From positions 10,684,501-10,748,500 of the forward strand of contig NC_064447.1 in the NCBI RefSeq assembly GCF_023343835.1: a DNA stretch of 64,000 bases, read 5' to 3'. Each line of letters begins with the position of its first letter. The first letter of the stretch is position 1. The DNA comes from Lagopus muta (lineage: Eukaryota; Chordata; Aves; Galliformes; Phasianidae). Below are positions 1-14,640 of the stretch, one piece after another. The translations under genes and the position numbers were made by a program. The notes beneath the pieces are model-generated. The model worked only from the letters and a program-made list of their open reading frames with translations, was not told where the DNA came from and made no database searches.

Positions 1-3000
1 TTACAAAGCAATCACTTAAATGTAAGTTAGTTAAAGATGAGTCAGAGCTAAGAATTTCACGCTGAATAAAACCAGCAGCCAGTACTCAGCCAAAGGCTTC
101 AAAGCGCAATACCTCCCAGTTACCACTGCTTCTGCCCATGAACGGTCCACAAAGAACTTACAGAACTCTGAAGGATCACGAAGTGCTTCTAGAGAACCAG
201 AAGTATTCTCCAGGTCCCCCTGTTCCTCCTCCCTTGCTACCTTCAGGCAGAAGCTCTGCTGCAGCATTTATTCCCATCCTGCTGCTGTCACATCCCATGC
301 TCTGTGCTGCGCAGCTGCAGGACACCACCTGCTCCCACAGTGTGGCTGTTGGTTTTTGCAATCTCCCCCACGTCTCCCATTCATTCTGAAAAGGATATGC
401 TCACTCTTCTGTAAAGGCTGTACCCTCTGCCTTCTAATCCCAGGTGGCTCCTGCTAATTACCCATGTGCCTTGGGAGTGTAATTCTTCCCATTGTTAATG
501 TACCAATTTTTAGCCACAAAGTCACTTCACATGCTAATGAGAGACCAGCTGATCCCAAGCTCATACTTCATGTACTCAGGAGAACTCATCTTCTGGGGGT
601 ACAAATGACAACAGAGGAAGAATGGCTTTGAAAAGTTGTGCCTGAATGATGCTGTATTACTTTCACTTCAACTCTGATTCTATAATAAAGAACTTGCTTG
701 TTAACTCAAGCTTGATCATTGCCCTCACTTATTGAAGGCAGCATCTTCACAGAAAAGAGACTGAAAAATCCTATCTTCCTTTTATGCTGCTAGAAACTAA
801 TGTAATGGTTGATTAGTCTAAGTTTTATATTGTTTTCCATACAGAAGTTTTGGTGTTTATAGGACACCAGAAACACCAACTTCAATCCCAAAATCATGAT
901 GAGTATTTCTGAAGACTAGTCTAGGCCATGACACATTATTGCTACTGAAATAACACACAATACCTTTAAGAAATGTCTCCTTCCCCCCCTCCCTCTGCAT
1001 TCCTCACAATATTCCATCTTTTCACCCAAAAATGGTTGTGCCAGCACAGGGACAAAAGCAGCATGCTACAACACATGGATCACCAGAAGGTGTGAGAATG
1101 TCTTGAGCTCATCCTGCTACCAAAAAGCATATCATACGTTTATAGTACGAGTAGACCATACACTCTTCTTGAATATCTTTAAATATGGAAGTTCTGCATT
1201 TCAAGTCTAATAAGACAAGAGAACACAATGCATGCATTGTTAATATTTACCCCTGTGTAAGGATTTTGCATCATGGCTTTCAGGATGCAGACATTCAACA
1301 TTGCCACTTGCTTAATAATAAATTCCAATAAGTCACTTCTGAAATGCTTAGATGCAACACAGGGAACAGGTCTTCATCTAGATTCCAAAATGAAGGAATC
1401 AGTACAGCTCCTGTGGCCTGCACAGCACTGCTTGGTGTGAGTTTTCATCTGAAGAGCAATTTACTCCATTGCAAGATTTCAACCAAAATCAAAAGCTAGC
1501 ATTTTTGCTCACAGTTTCCTCTAAATGAATTACCAGTTCAATCCTCCATTATAACACACTCATTTCATGACCAAGTATTCTTCAGACAGATTTTATTATG
1601 CCAATGAAAGATGAATCCTGCAGCTGTACAGAGTTCACCAGCTCAGAAAAGCAGCACACACAAACACTGAGACGCACTGTGAGACTGCTAGAAATCTAGA
1701 ATTAAAGAAATTACTTTGTGCCAGAAGAGTTATGCCACAGAGCAGAACATTCACCCACACAAGTGTCACGTAAACATGCAGTAGAATATATTTTGTTGCA
1801 ATTTTTCTATCACTTGAGTGTGTTGTAGATATGAATAACATCGATTTTGATAAATGTTATTATTAGAGCTAGAAATCCCATGCAAGATCTTCATAAAGAA
1901 GCACATCCATCCGTTTATGTCATGTTTTGTCAGGGTTTTGGAGTCCCACCTCCTTCAGTTGTTATAGTAATACACTTGCCATCTACAAATGCTGAAATTA
2001 CTATCAGCAAAAGAACATCTCAGAAGGTTATCAATGAGCCATTAAAACGTGCTGCCTCCTGACCGCCCTCAGTGCACCTCTGGAGGTTAGGACAGAAAAA
2101 TAAAGCAAACACCCCGATTTTCCTTTTAATATGATTTAGTAGAAAGCATTTTATGTGTAAAAGGTAGCTGGTTATATTTTAACTTTTTTGTAAGCAGATG
2201 TGCAATGCTCACAGATGGCTACTAACATGATCCTCATTTTCAGAATCAATAATTGGACACGATGCCTATTCTCTGAACCACTTACCTACCTCAGAAGATT
2301 ATCTGGATTCACTAATATCTGCTATGGAACTGATAAAACTTGATGTCAAAAGAACTGAGTATTAGAAAAAGAGAAATGGGCATGTCCAGATAATTGCAGC
2401 ATTTCAGCCTGCATATAGGCTCTTCACTGATCTGAAACCGCAAACAGACAAGTCAACGTGAGGAAAGTGAAGGGAAAATACTCTGAAGCAGATATATATT
2501 TAGTAGCAGGTTAGATGGAGAGAAAAGGCTCAAGGACAATGGCAGGTCTTTTCTTCCTTCAGCTAAACCTCCAATGTATTTTCGTGAAAGAAAGCTAGTC
2601 TTTTGCTTTTAACTGTAGCCCAAAACTGCATTATGTCTCCTGGGTGCTTTGATTTTTTTCTCTTTCTAAATCTCAGCACATAGACAGCTCCAGGGCTCAG
2701 TAGGAGAAATTATTAAAAGCATGCCTGCAGAAGTAAAGAGATCAGTCATTTTCCTTATCCCCATCCCCTGTGTTTTATGAGCACTCCCCCACCCAGTGTT
2801 GTATGAGATTTCACGCAACCAGACGTGTCCTTTTTAAACACACTGAAAAATGTAAAGTCCTTTAAGAGCAAGCATTCTTTCAAACTGGAAACAACACATA
2901 AATGTGCTTCTACTCCTCAGAAAGGTCACACTCACCTTCAGAATTCTATCAAGCCAACTTTTTCTTTTTTGTCCTGTGCAATTCTATCATTTAAGTAGTT

Positions 3001-4165
3001 TTCGGCAGTCTTTACAAAATACACTGCAGTTTCACAGAACACAGAATCCTACTGTGAACATGATACAAGCAATCTCTGCCTCATTATTTTTTCCCCAAGC
3101 TGCTTGATAAAACATCTGCACTTTGGAAACTTCAAATATCCTTCCTGCTCTGCTATTAAAATGCATACGTCTTCTCTTCAAAATTAACAAGCTATCTACA
3201 TTTTCAGCTTACAATTCTCCTCATTCCTTTTTATTTTAGTGTATAATGCATTAGTGTATTTTAGGTTATGATTTTCTGAATTATGTTTCATGGCATAAAA
3301 GTCGTACTGATTACATGTGGCATATTGTGACAACAGCAAATGCACTGAAATGCGATCCATTCTGATTAAAAAATAAGTAATTCAAAAATTAGGAAAAATC
3401 CTTTACGCCATTTCACACCTGTACCTTCACCTCTGAAATGTTAACGTGCATTGAACAGGACAGGAAAATGCCCAATAACCTATGAGTTGTCAAGAAGCCG
3501 ATTCTACTCCTCTACTTGCCCAATCAAAACACACTGGGAAATAAATTGGAAAGCACTTATTTTCATCACTCTTACCCGAATACTCTCCAGCCATAAGGAG
3601 GTACACTGGCATTCCAGAGCTCTTTGCTCCAAACTACTGAGCTCTAAGCATTAAGCACTGATATGCATTTGAAAACTGCCATCTGACACACGCGGGAGAA
3701 CAAATTATGCATCATTTCAGAGTCAGTACAAAAATCAGACCCCATTTAGAGTTTAAAACACAAAGCAAGAAGACGTCACTCTGCTTCTTCTACCTGTTAA
3801 AAGAGATTTACTTACATGCTCCTATAATTAAGGATACACCTGAACTAGAGGATTTCTTTTCACACACCTATATGGGATCTGATAAAGACTGACTTGAGAT
3901 AACATCATTAATCTCTGTTCAAGTCTTCAACTGCACACTGTGAAAAAGTTACTTGCTTTGTTGCCAACTATCATCAGTAGCTGAAGTGACAGAGCAGATA
4001 TCCTTCCACATGAGAGAAAGGTGGCATAAAATAATCAGTCACAAAATAACTTATGAAAGCCCACTGTAATAAACTCAGGGTAAAAATGTTTACAGGAAAA
4101 TATTGCAAAATTTTCCAAATTCAAGTGGCTGAGTATCAGCTTCAGAAGGGATTTCTAGAGCTTAC
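1..4165 (-). other. USP22: USP22 intron 4, partial
   Basis: This is AT-rich intronic sequence on the 3' side of exon 4. I saw no further USP22 exon on the minus strand and no recognisable protein on either strand. The open frames here are all under 85 codons and resemble no family known to me. No CR1 piece or tandem repeat stands out. Confidence 0.85.
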
Positions 4166-4267
4166 CTATGGTGCAGTTTGTGGTTATTTTTCTCCGCTTG
4201 GGGTTGTGTCGTAGCAATTCTAACTCTCGTTTGGTTGGCTCCCATGTTGAATACTTCTCTCCAATGC
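4166..4267 (-). CDS. USP22: USP22 coding exon 4 (residues 125-158), linker
   Basis: The exon completes Gly125 and reads [20 protein letters not shown] followed by [13 protein letters not shown], then one base of the next Gly codon. The borders are TTAG on the acceptor side and GTAAGC on the donor side. It is 102 bases long, phase 1 to phase 1. It encodes the conserved basic linker (NPKRRKIT, a plausible nuclear-localisation type patch) just before the peptidase domain. The catalytic Cys block should start in the very next exon, which is outside the window. Small differences from mammalian USP22 (Ile for Val, Tyr for Phe, Arg for Lys, Thr for Ser) are those expected between bird and mammal. 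Confidence 0.96.
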
Positions 4268-6124
4268 CTAAGCACACGAAAAGAAATTTTCAGGAAGTTG
4301 TTTAGTAAAAGTATTAAAAACTGCGTTCAAGTTTTAACTTAATGGACAGTATGTGGAAGTTTTAATCAATCTACGTACAAGAGACTGATTTCATAATAAA
4401 AAAAAGTTCAGAAGGACTGCAACCAACCTTCCAAGGAAGTTTTCCATTATTGGACAACAACTATTCTTCCAGTTTAAAAAAATAAAAAATAAATAAAAAT
4501 AACACTCCAGAGTTTACAAGAGTAAAGCCACTGTTACTCAAAAAATCCATCACTGTCTTTGTGCTCAGATTATGACAGCACACCAACGATTTTATAAGAA
4601 GATAATGGCTAGCCAAGAAATCTCATTAGCAAACTCTGACATGTTATTAAATATATCAAAGCTCAGCCAACTTAATGGACAGACACAATCTTAATCTTTA
4701 TAGTAGAGGTGACCAGCAGAAATGAGCACTTCAGATACACTGAACAGCATATTCTCCTAGTACCTGTCTGATGATGTGCTGTGACTAAGCGTGACTTCTG
4801 ATGCAGCACTGGATATCAGCAGTATTTGAGATTCACTGACATATATAACAATACCCAAAAATCTGATTTGTGGTAGGTTTAAAAGCAACAACCAATCAAC
4901 CCAAACTTTCCTAACACTCAACTACCCTTTCTGTAAACTGCAGCTGTAATCTGCCAGCATTCTCTTTACACATCAACGCTGTGTTTGTGATACAGTGCTC
5001 AAAAGAAGCTGCAGTAGAAATGAGTCAGTTAAGCAGTGCAGCACATTTATCTGAAGTAAGCACAGTTGTGTTCAGTGTAAATCTGATATGAGAAAAACAG
5101 ACCAGGAAAAGACTCATGTGCTGAGCAGTTAAGAACTACTGCAGTGCCTTACGTAGCACAGAGAAATTACTATGCAAGGTCAGTTATAGCGAGTCACAAA
5201 AGCATCTGGGCATTAAAAATAAAGAATAATAAGATGACAAGCAATCTATTCTAAAACTGAGGATTAAAGTCAATTAAGTGTTATTTTTCATGGAACGCAT
5301 GGAGCAGAAGTAGTGCTGTGCTACAGAAAATAAATTATAAATCATACATATGAAGAGTAGAAAATGTAGCTAGAGGCTTACACATTCCTGCATAATATAC
5401 ATTAAATTTTAATAGCTCTTTGATCTTCATTTTCAGAAATAGCTATGCTTTTCAGAACCTACCCACCCAAAACTGTTCAATTCATAGTTACTACTGACCC
5501 TCCAGGTTCTAGCAATAAGAAGTCTCATTTTTGGATTCCTGAGGACAAGAAAATTCGTATTTACATCGATGCATCCCTTTATTTTATTTGATTCAACAAC
5601 ATCTCATGCAAGAAGCATAAGAAAAAATAGTGGAGTTATACAGTCCCTTTCCTTTATCCAAGGCTCAGCGTCAAGGTACACACCCAGAAAAACAGGAAAG
5701 GAACTAATTACTGCATAACAGATAGAGGAGATCAAACAGTCAAGTGCTCTGAATATACTGCACAGTGCAAGTAGGCAAACGCTGAATGAAGCAACTCCAG
5801 AGGTGCACGTATGGGCAGTTCATGTATGTCAGAACATTGACTTGCACTAAGTTTCATATTGGACGCCTTCAGGAATCTGTTCACATCCGTAATATTCCCC
5901 TAGGAATTTATATAAACTGGTCTGTTTAAAATCTCAGCCTCATCTTCAACACCTTGTGAGCACCAGCCATGGCACTCGCCAACTACAAGTTTGATTCCTG
6001 TGTTCAGTTTAATTATGCCCCAAATGGGTGCAGCCTGATAACAAGATGAAATCTCACAAATGAGATCTCATAAAATAATTAAAGCAAACAAAGAGAATTC
6101 TCAGATGTGTTGAAATCCTGTGGG

Positions 6125-6161
6125 TTGTTTTTTTTGTTGTTGTTGTCATTGTTGTTTTTTT
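6125..6161. repeat. T-rich GTT simple repeat
   Basis: A run of T followed by GTTGTTGTTGT and more T-rich sequence, in USP22 intron 3. On the USP22 strand it is an A/AAC tract. Confidence 0.85.
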
Positions 6162-7075
6162 GAGACAAATAAAATTAACACCTGGAAACACACATGCGCT
6201 CCACTTAAAGCATGCAATAGTCTCACATATCAGTTAGACTGCTCAAATGTATTTTCATTTATTTATATATAATTATATGGTTTAAATGCTTATAGAGTGG
6301 CAACCAAAGCATTTCATGAGAGCAGCTCTTCAAGTAAAGTTAAACACGACAAGCTGGGCAGGATTCTGGACAAACAGGACACTATTCAGTTAAAATAAAT
6401 GAGATCAACACAGCAACCATGTACAGTTAATGCCACGAGAAACACAGCACAGACAGACAACACTTTCTTACAGAAGCCTTTCATTAGAAAGAGCACAAGT
6501 CAGAAACTTAAAAATAAAAAAATTGTTCTGCTTCTGAACAGTCTGTTATCCTCAAAAATTTGGGGAACAAAAAGCACAAAACCAGATCCACTATGGATGG
6601 TTGTGTTTAAAAGTTACCAAATTCACCAATAATAAAGTTGTAGTGAGATCCATGAACATGCCAAAAACTCCAATATAAATTACCTTAAGCAAAGACTGGC
6701 AAAACATGCATAGATTACAACTAAAGGAAAGCAGTGTTACTGGAGTGAAGGTTCATCTTTTCTTTTGTAAATGATGCTACAAAAGGACCAGATTCAAGTC
6801 AGCATGTGAAGCCTCCAGCTGACAATTCATATTATTAAGCTGAATACACCAGTTTTCATTTTTCAGAGGATTTATCACACACGGATGAATGAAGATGATG
6901 GTGATGACGGGACCCAACTTACGAAACCCAAATTGTGCAAGTAGTATTAGCATAGATGGTTTGGTTTCCTATCTTTCAGAAAATCCCGCTTCATTCCCAC
7001 CCAAAAATGCAGACATTAAATAGAATGAAGGGCTCCATGTATCCTCACCTCCCTTGTTACTAAAGAATATTCAGT

Positions 7076-7099
7076 AACAACAACAACAACAAAAAAAAA
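7076..7099. repeat. CAA simple repeat with A run
   Basis: AACAACAACAACAAC is followed by a run of A, in USP22 intron 3. No retroelement body was recognised beside it. Confidence 0.85.
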
Positions 7100-7691
7100 G
7101 GAAGAGCTGCAACTTGTTCAGTGTTATATCGTATAACCCTGAACTACAGTCATGCTCGTGGAATCATCAAGCTAGGAGTTAACATTACAAAGAGTATGAA
7201 ATGAATTTCATGACATTTGGGGTTTTTCTTAAAGTTTCCTCTCCAGGCATCATGTTGTTATGTGAACATCCTGTAAAGTTTACCTGAACCCTCTTCAAGC
7301 ACTCTCAGTAGAGGCTTGGAAACGCACATTAGTGTAATACTGATCTTGTCACTCTGGCTAGAGGAAGGAGGGTTCCCTCTCACTTCATGGCTTTTCAGAT
7401 GAGAGGAAATTGATTGTATTAATGGAGAAACGTGGACGTAATTTTCTACTACTTCTCACAAACCCACTTCTTTTTCATTCCTCAGATAAAATTGCTGAAA
7501 AACAGTTTCACAAAGCAAAGCCATAATACAAAAGTTCCTAAGCCGCAGCTTTAAAGAAAGACGAGCACTCCAGCAACGTGAAGCAAACTGCTGCCTTCTC
7601 CATTTTGTATCTCCACTGGTCATTACAGATTTGCTGTCTTAGCACAGAAGATGCAATGTATGTACTGGTGTAAATATGCATCCATATGTAA

Positions 7692-7719
7692 GTGTGTATA
7701 TACGTATACACATGCACAC
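7692..7719. repeat. Alternating purine-pyrimidine tract
   Basis: GTGTGTATATACGTATACAC continues to GCACAC. It contains a perfect 10-base palindrome TATACGTATA. Such tracts can adopt Z-DNA or cruciform form; that is a general property and is not shown here. Confidence 0.75.
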
Positions 7720-8529
7720 TCTTCACCACAAGCCTGTGAAGTCTAAGAGGACACAGCAAGCCACTAAGTAGCTGGCTATGTTACCTCAGAACACAGGCAG
7801 GAGTGCACTGGAGAACAAAACAGCTCCATCTTGGTCCAAAAGGCACCAGCATTCATCACAGTTAAGAACATGTTCTTTGAATGCACACATTCAGAAGTCG
7901 GGAACTTGGGTGCCTCCTTCTTTGAAGGCACTGTAAGCAAGAGTTACCCTGTTGCGGCCAGTGAGTTTGGGACCCAAGACAACACATCTTAGTAAAGTTT
8001 GAAGGAGCTTTCAGAAAAGGCACACAGCCTAAACACAAGGTCTGAAACCACATCTCCACTGTGTCTTTCTTTCAAAAGAGCTTTGTGCTACAGCATTTTA
8101 TTCTGTATTGAGAACTCGCTGGCAACCTCACTGTCCCCCCCTCCTATGCCTGCATACCTTCAAAATGGGGCATTAAGAGAAAGAAGAATGCAATCTGCAA
8201 TAAGAACCAAGTCAATGCAGTTATACTTTTGATAGGCCATCAGAAAAGCTCCAGTTAATTCCACTTTAGTCGCTATTTTTACAATTGGAAATGAGGTTAA
8301 GAATGGTTTGAAGTCATATCAGCCCGTACTACGGCTGTCACATTGAAACAGGATGCCATGGATTCACTAAGAGACCTTACTAGACAGTTGCTGTCTGTCT
8401 TTAAAGGTAGACTTCTCCACTTTAAGAAAACACACCCCTAGAGGCCACTGGAAATGGAAGATGACGAGCTACTACAACTGAAGCTTTAAAACTGCCCAGT
8501 TTGAGATCAATGCTACTTCCTTTCACTTC

Positions 8530-8530
<1 letters not shown>

Positions 8531-8560
<30 letters not shown>
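8531..8560 (+). repeat. 30-base A homopolymer
   Basis: Thirty A in a row in USP22 intron 3. On the USP22 strand it is a T run. I found no retrocopy immediately upstream that it could terminate. Confidence 0.95.
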
Positions 8561-8562
<2 letters not shown>

Positions 8563-9356
8563 AGGAGAAAATATTCGTTTTGGAGGAGTTCTGTCAAGGG
8601 AAGGGCACACGAAATTAAGCCTGCTGTAATTATGCACTCATTGGAACATATCCAAACAAGAGGAAAACAATTTGCATGATAAAACTGGCACAACTGTGAT
8701 TCATGTCTAAAATGGCAGGATAACCAGCAAAGGGACGCTTGTTAGTGAAGTGCGTCGCCAGCCCACGCCTCTTACCTGTCATTGTACACTGGTAGTGAGA
8801 AACCACTGTTGGGGTGAAGGCTAAAAAAGAAAAAATTAGGGAAAGCAAACTGAATAATAAAACAAATGTGTGTACATATATTTGTGTGTCAATATTTCTA
8901 CATAGATACTGTGCGTGTACTGTGAAAGCACAGGAGTGCAAGTAAGCTGGCACGTTCTATTAAAAAAAAAAAGAATCACACACAAAGGTGGCATTTCATG
9001 TGAGGGGAACAGACCTCTTGCCCGTAACACCTACAACAGCCTAAAGGAGCAGATGGTTACATGTGCTACCTAGGACAGACCTGACTGCCACTATGCAAGT
9101 TTTGCAGGATTCATGTTAGATATGCATTTATTTTTTTTTGTAATTAAAAATAATTTTGCTACAAGTAGGTGTGGCGCACATGATAAAAACTAATAGCAGC
9201 TCCTGGGAAGCACTAGCTAAATCTCTGTCTCCCACAGCCTGCACAGCTATTTCTAAAGAGCTCTTTCTTCCCCTTACTTTGTTTTGCCATTGACAAAATG
9301 GGAGGGACAGGTATGATAAAAAACAGAAACAAGAAATTCAGGCAGGAAAACCAAAC

Positions 9357-9470
9357 CTTGTAATTTCCAAGCTTTTCGTTGTTCTTCTTTGGCAATTTGT
9401 TCCATGTCTTTGTCGTATATGTAATCTTGACACATAAAGCAGTATATACCCCCATACAAAAGGTCTATGG
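9357..9470 (-). CDS. USP22: USP22 coding exon 3 (residues 87-124)
   Basis: The exon completes the split Ala codon and reads [20 protein letters not shown], then a charged stretch ending KAWKLQ plus one base of a Gly codon. The borders are CAG on the acceptor side and GTTTGG on the donor side. It is 114 bases long and keeps phase 1. Cys97 and Cys100 are the last pair of zinc ligands. The aromatic segment closes the zinc-finger domain, and the following Glu/Lys-rich helix starts the linker to the protease domain. From memory, human has Met instead of Leu in LLYGG (LMYGG) and Leu instead of Met in CFMC, both conservative changes. Confidence 0.96.
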
Positions 9471-12400
9471 CTGCAAAACAGAAGGGAAGTTGGGAGAAGA
9501 GAACGTGAGTTCATAAACTAATGCATGCTTTATGAGCAAGCTTTCAAGTCAGGCACCATCTTCCACATAATCCACGAGAAAAGTATCTGTACCTTGGAAT
9601 CTGTGTGGAAAAAGAAAAAGAAATGGGAAACATTCCCAATTATGAGTTATTCAATTGCATCTGGCACAGCAACACAAAGCATTTGCCTCAGAATTGTTTG
9701 TAACTCACAACACACCTTTCAAACATAAGGAACTGAAAGGCGTAATCACACAGACAGCTATACACTAATACCATCTTATAATCTTAAGACTTGATACATT
9801 ACTTCCAGTTGTCTTCTCTTAAGACATGCATAATTTCTACTCAAAGTCACTGAGATCATTGGAAAGCACCTACTTAAAACCCAAATGAAAACTCAAACAG
9901 GAGACAACACTGAATAGGAAAGATACTCATCCCTGAGCAAGTTGGTTTATCCCACAGATCTGGTGCCTCACAATTTGCCTTGTTTGAAGTGTTCCCTTTT
10001 AAATGGGCATCGGAACACTGAGCAATGTTACAAATATTTTCCTTTCACAACCCTAAACAAAAGAAAGCCAACAAACAAAATAAAGCAGCTAACTGGGAAA
10101 TGACCTTTTGCTTGAAGATAGACCAAAGGAGGAGCAAAGTGTGAATTAATCATAGCAAACTGCTGATTTTTCAGTACATTGGAACAGAAAAAAGCCACAA
10201 CTGAAGTTAAAAAAAATCCTACAAGCTCCATGTAGCAGACAGATGAAAAATGCATTCCCTTCAGAGTGCACGCTCCATTTATTTTATATCTACATTCTTT
10301 TTATTCCTAGATGAATAATATTATGAAAATAATCTCATTACAGCCCTGTTTTAAACAAAGGAAACCTCCTCCTTCTCGATCAACTTTTCAGTGATCACAT
10401 CAAGTTGTTTGTTACTTCTAACAAGTAACAAAGAGAACAGTAACTTTAAAGAAGTTTGCATAACGTCTATTAGATGACAGCTAATCATCGCTGTGTGTTT
10501 CATTATTTCAGTCTTATGCTTTGTTTGGACCCCAGCTTGTGGAAGAAGCGAAGGGCTGCTGGCATTACCTCCTCCTGTAACATCAAGCACCACAATTTCC
10601 ACCTGGCTATTGGGAGGATCAAATGAACTCCTTCAACAGAACATCACAAAAGTGAAGGAGGATCTCAGTTGTGCTGGAGAGCAGAAACAAAACACTGTGC
10701 CATGTTAGGGGAAAAAAGAAAATCACAATTAAGCTGCACAGTATTATAAAGTCATAATATTTAATCCGTTATCTAATGTACTATCAGTCAAGCACAGCTA
10801 TCAAAGAATCTGAAGCTTCAAAGTATTGGTCTTCATACAAAAAAAATCAAATATTGCCCTCCATATTATTACTATTATTATTTTTTTTGGAAGGCAAACT
10901 TACCCAATGAAATTAAATAAAAAAGCAGGGCTGCAATATTAGATTCTAGCAGAATATTAGATAAATGGGGCACTCTGTGAGCACTGAAACATTCAATCTG
11001 CCATCAGAATGGGCAGTCATACTTCGTGCTTTCTTATTTTTCCAAACTTTGTAGATTTATGCACGTGAGTGCTAAATGTCAAGATGAAACCCAGCAAGAG
11101 ATCACCTCACATAAGCCACTTATTCAGAGCTGAGTGAATTTCTGGTGTAAATCAGAAAGTTTAACACAAACACTGGCTGAGTAAAAGCTGTAATTGTCCA
11201 CTGCCTGATTAAGGACCCTTGAGAAAAATGTCCTCTCTTCAGCATACTTATGTGAACAATACAGCTGTATATATGCCAACACTTTTTATGTCATTAAAAA
11301 GACTGCGATAGGTTTTGGACAAATTACCTCAAGCACCAATAGAAAGCACCTTCTACAAGCCTGACTGCAATGCAGAGGAAGGGCAGGAATTTCTAATGAA
11401 AGACAAAAGACAGCTGCTCAGTTTCCAGGATCCTCGGAGAAAAAAAAGTCTCCTGGTAAAGTTTCTAAGTTGATTTTTTCCAATTAGCACAACTTGAGTT
11501 TTCAAACTGGATTTTTTGTCCAGAAAACCCAGTCAAAAACATCCCAACAGTTAAGTCTGCAAATACACACACAACAAATTGTATTACTTGCATTAATGCT
11601 TGAGATCACAGAATTAACATAAACAGGCCTCAAACTCGAGAAGTTTGGGAACGACTGGCCTGGAACCAGCACCTAAATGTTTCTGACTGGACCACCACCA
11701 GCCCTCCATGGTGCCCCACATTCCTCACCATGAATGTCCCTTCACTGGGCTCCTCCATGGCAGCTGCCTCCCTGACCCCCAGCTGTCTGCTTTCCTAGCA
11801 CTACCACCACCCCTCTCTGATCACAAGAACCAACTCAGGAGTTTCAGGATACCCTCACATCATTTTATTTTCTCCCAAAAATCAAAGCATTTAATTAGCT
11901 CTTATCACTGTATTTTAATTCTGTTTTAACTTAACATAATTACACAACTGATGACACTGTGAAAGTAAGATATGCATCCAATAGAAATGCTTTCTTCCTT
12001 TCTTTCATAGGAAAGAACCAGAAGAAGCTTAAAAGAATCATCTTGTCATGTTACTGAATTGTATTATTCTGCATTCCTGGCTCCATACCATTATATACCA
12101 TTTTTCTTTGCTTCTATATCTTCTATACTGACAGCAGGCTGCTATTTAATTTCAGAGTCATTTCTGTCATATCCCTTCTTACACAAAACTCTGAACAGCA
12201 GCAAAAAATAGTAAGGAGAAAGTCAAAGATCGCCATTTAGAAATAAAGGCATCAGTCTGAAGAAGAATCAGAGAGGAGAACGTAGGAATGAGAGCGACTT
12301 TATCAGGCAGCACAAGTGATGAGGAGTTTCAGTTGTCACTCAGAGGTGAAAGCTGAAATTTAGGCAGCAAAAGGTCTTCATCCTCTCCATCTGGGAACCA

Positions 12401-14640
12401 TGTAAAGTGCTTCAAGCTCGAGTGCTTTACTTTGCCAAGCATATCCACTGATGTCCTTGTGAAAAATGTTAAGAGGCCAGAGATAGTGGGAACAAGAAAA
12501 CAATACATAAGCAAGCAGGTAACACAGCAGGTATGCATGCACATCCTACTGACCAAGGAGTGTTTACGTTCAGCTTTTGAAAGACCCAGGTGAACAGAAC
12601 TAATGCTGTTTGGCTGAAGATGGCATGTTTCATTGCAACATATCCTTCAGGAGGTGACCTGTGATCCACACTTTGGTATCATCCTCCTTGGAATAACCAT
12701 TTCATTGAAGGACAGCAAAACACACAGCAACACAGAATTCTGCTCTGGGAATTACTAAACTGAATTCATACCTTTATTTTAGTATATTACCTAGACCAAG
12801 ATTAATTCTCTTAGGAGTTTGTGTGACATAGTTGTGGCATGTTATCAAGCTCAAACCAGCACATCTGCATATTCTGTGCAAGAAATTGCATTAACTACTC
12901 CTAACATAGCAGAAGTATTAACTGAACTAACAAAGCCTGAGCAATGCAGAATGTTAAAAGAACCCAAACATTCAGCAGGATCTTACCTCGCCTACCTTTC
13001 ACCCACACCCACAATTCAAGGAACGTATTAAAACAAGTACAGTATTAATAACAAGGTCTGAACAGGCAAGCAGCTGCAAGAGCACAGGTACTGCTATACA
13101 GTCAGGATGTGAGTGCCTAATTCATACTGCTCAGGGAAGCAGAGATAACAAGGGATGTATTTTAAGAACACTTTGGACTATGATCCTGAAGGCTCCTGAA
13201 ACACTGAGCAGTTAGCTGCAAAAACATTGCTTCCAGTGCTCAGACAGCTGCTGCAGCTGAAATCTATGATATTTCTTAGAACTGTGATTAAGTGTGCAAC
13301 TCCTGCTAGTCTCCATGGAGACTGATGTTGGCTCAGCAAAAAGTCACCAAGTGTTTTAAAATAATTCCTGTTCATTTTGAAATTTCTAAGCACTTAACCC
13401 GTTTTTGCCTATTAGCTGTTATTTTCTCCAATGAAAACTGCAGCACTGAAAGCAACAGAAAGTACGAGCAGAATTAGGCATTTTTACAGCTCATTTCACA
13501 TGCAGCTGGAAGTTAAACACCAAAACATACATTAGAAAAATAAAAAAGGAAACTCCAAAGCTAGAAATGAAGCAGGCAGCTGTATTATCTTCACATGACA
13601 TGCATTCGTGCTCTACGTACTTCACAGTTAACCACAAACTAACAGTTCTTTGGAACGGGATCACACTGTACTGTGTTTTGCCTTGTACAATCAGCTTTTA
13701 ACACAAAGGCTGTACATCTTTTGCTAAGCACCTTCTCTGATACATTCTTAATTATCTAGCACCACTAAAATAAATACAGCAGCCTTCAAGCGAGAGCACA
13801 TCCTTCTCAAAGCATCTCCCTCCTCTGTCCAGCTTTTGTTTTTCCATTCAAGGCAATGGGAGACATTTCCCTATAGCAGATCTCAGCAAATTCTACCTTG
13901 CACGGAAGTTAACGTGGAAGAATTTAGGCTGCCCAAACACATGGCTGAAACAGCAGCTCACTACATGTACAATTAATGGCTCTTTCAAAAGAGTTCTCCT
14001 TAAATATAGTAGGCTTAACAGTAAAAATACTACGATGTTTACACAGTAGCCACAGATAAACAGGCAAATGCTTTATAATGGTCTCAATTTAGAACTGTAT
14101 ACACATCTTCTAAACAGTAGGTGTGGCTTAAACTGGAAATATTTTTTTTTCCATATGTATATTCTACCAAAAATCCTTAGAGTTTTACTAGGGAAGAGTT
14201 TTACTGGACAAATTTCTACTTCTGCATTGGTAAAGATTCCCAAACAACCTAATCCCAGTAACTGAGTTCAAAACCTCTTTCAGACTGTATCTCACAAAAA
14301 GCAGTAAGAAGCATCACACAGGTTTTTTCATTGGGTTTGGGGTGTTTTTGGGTTTTTTTTGTCCTAGAGCACGAGCACACTGACCTACTGCTGTTTCCAG
14401 CATTTCTAAACCAGGTTACCTCCCAGCTCCCACCTTCACTCTTTCTAAGCCATCAACACCACAACTGCTGCAAAGAAGAAAATTAATAGAACAGCTGATG
14501 CTGAATGGGATTTCTGAGGTTACCTTGTCCTGTTCCATCAGGGCCATCCAGAGCAGAGTGCCCAGACCCACACCCAGATGGCTTCTGAGTATCTCCAGGC
14601 AGACAGTCAGTCTGTCTTTCAGTACTGCACCATTCAGGGA

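Larger units (their letters stand above)
4268..9356 (-). other. USP22: USP22 intron 3
   Basis: This is about 5.1 kb of AT-rich intron. It contains only simple sequence: a GTT-type tract near 6125, a CAA-type tract near 7076, an alternating purine-pyrimidine block near 7692 and a 30-base A run at 8531. I found no coding exon or recognisable transposon. Confidence 0.85.

Noticed and set aside
1-4165. USP22 exon 5 with the catalytic cysteine block
   Set aside because: Searched by eye on the minus strand for the Asn-Thr-Cys-Phe-Met block and not found; it must lie outside the window.
8531-8560. Poly-A tail of a processed pseudogene
   Set aside because: No gene-like sequence or target-site duplication was recognised next to it.
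11630-11670. AAGTTTGGGAACGACTGG stretch resembling an old DNA-transposon end
   Set aside because: Match is short and no paired terminal repeat was seen.
13830-13875. Piece resembling the GACTTCAATGGGAG motif of an ancient repeat
   Set aside because: Only about ten bases agree, too little to call.
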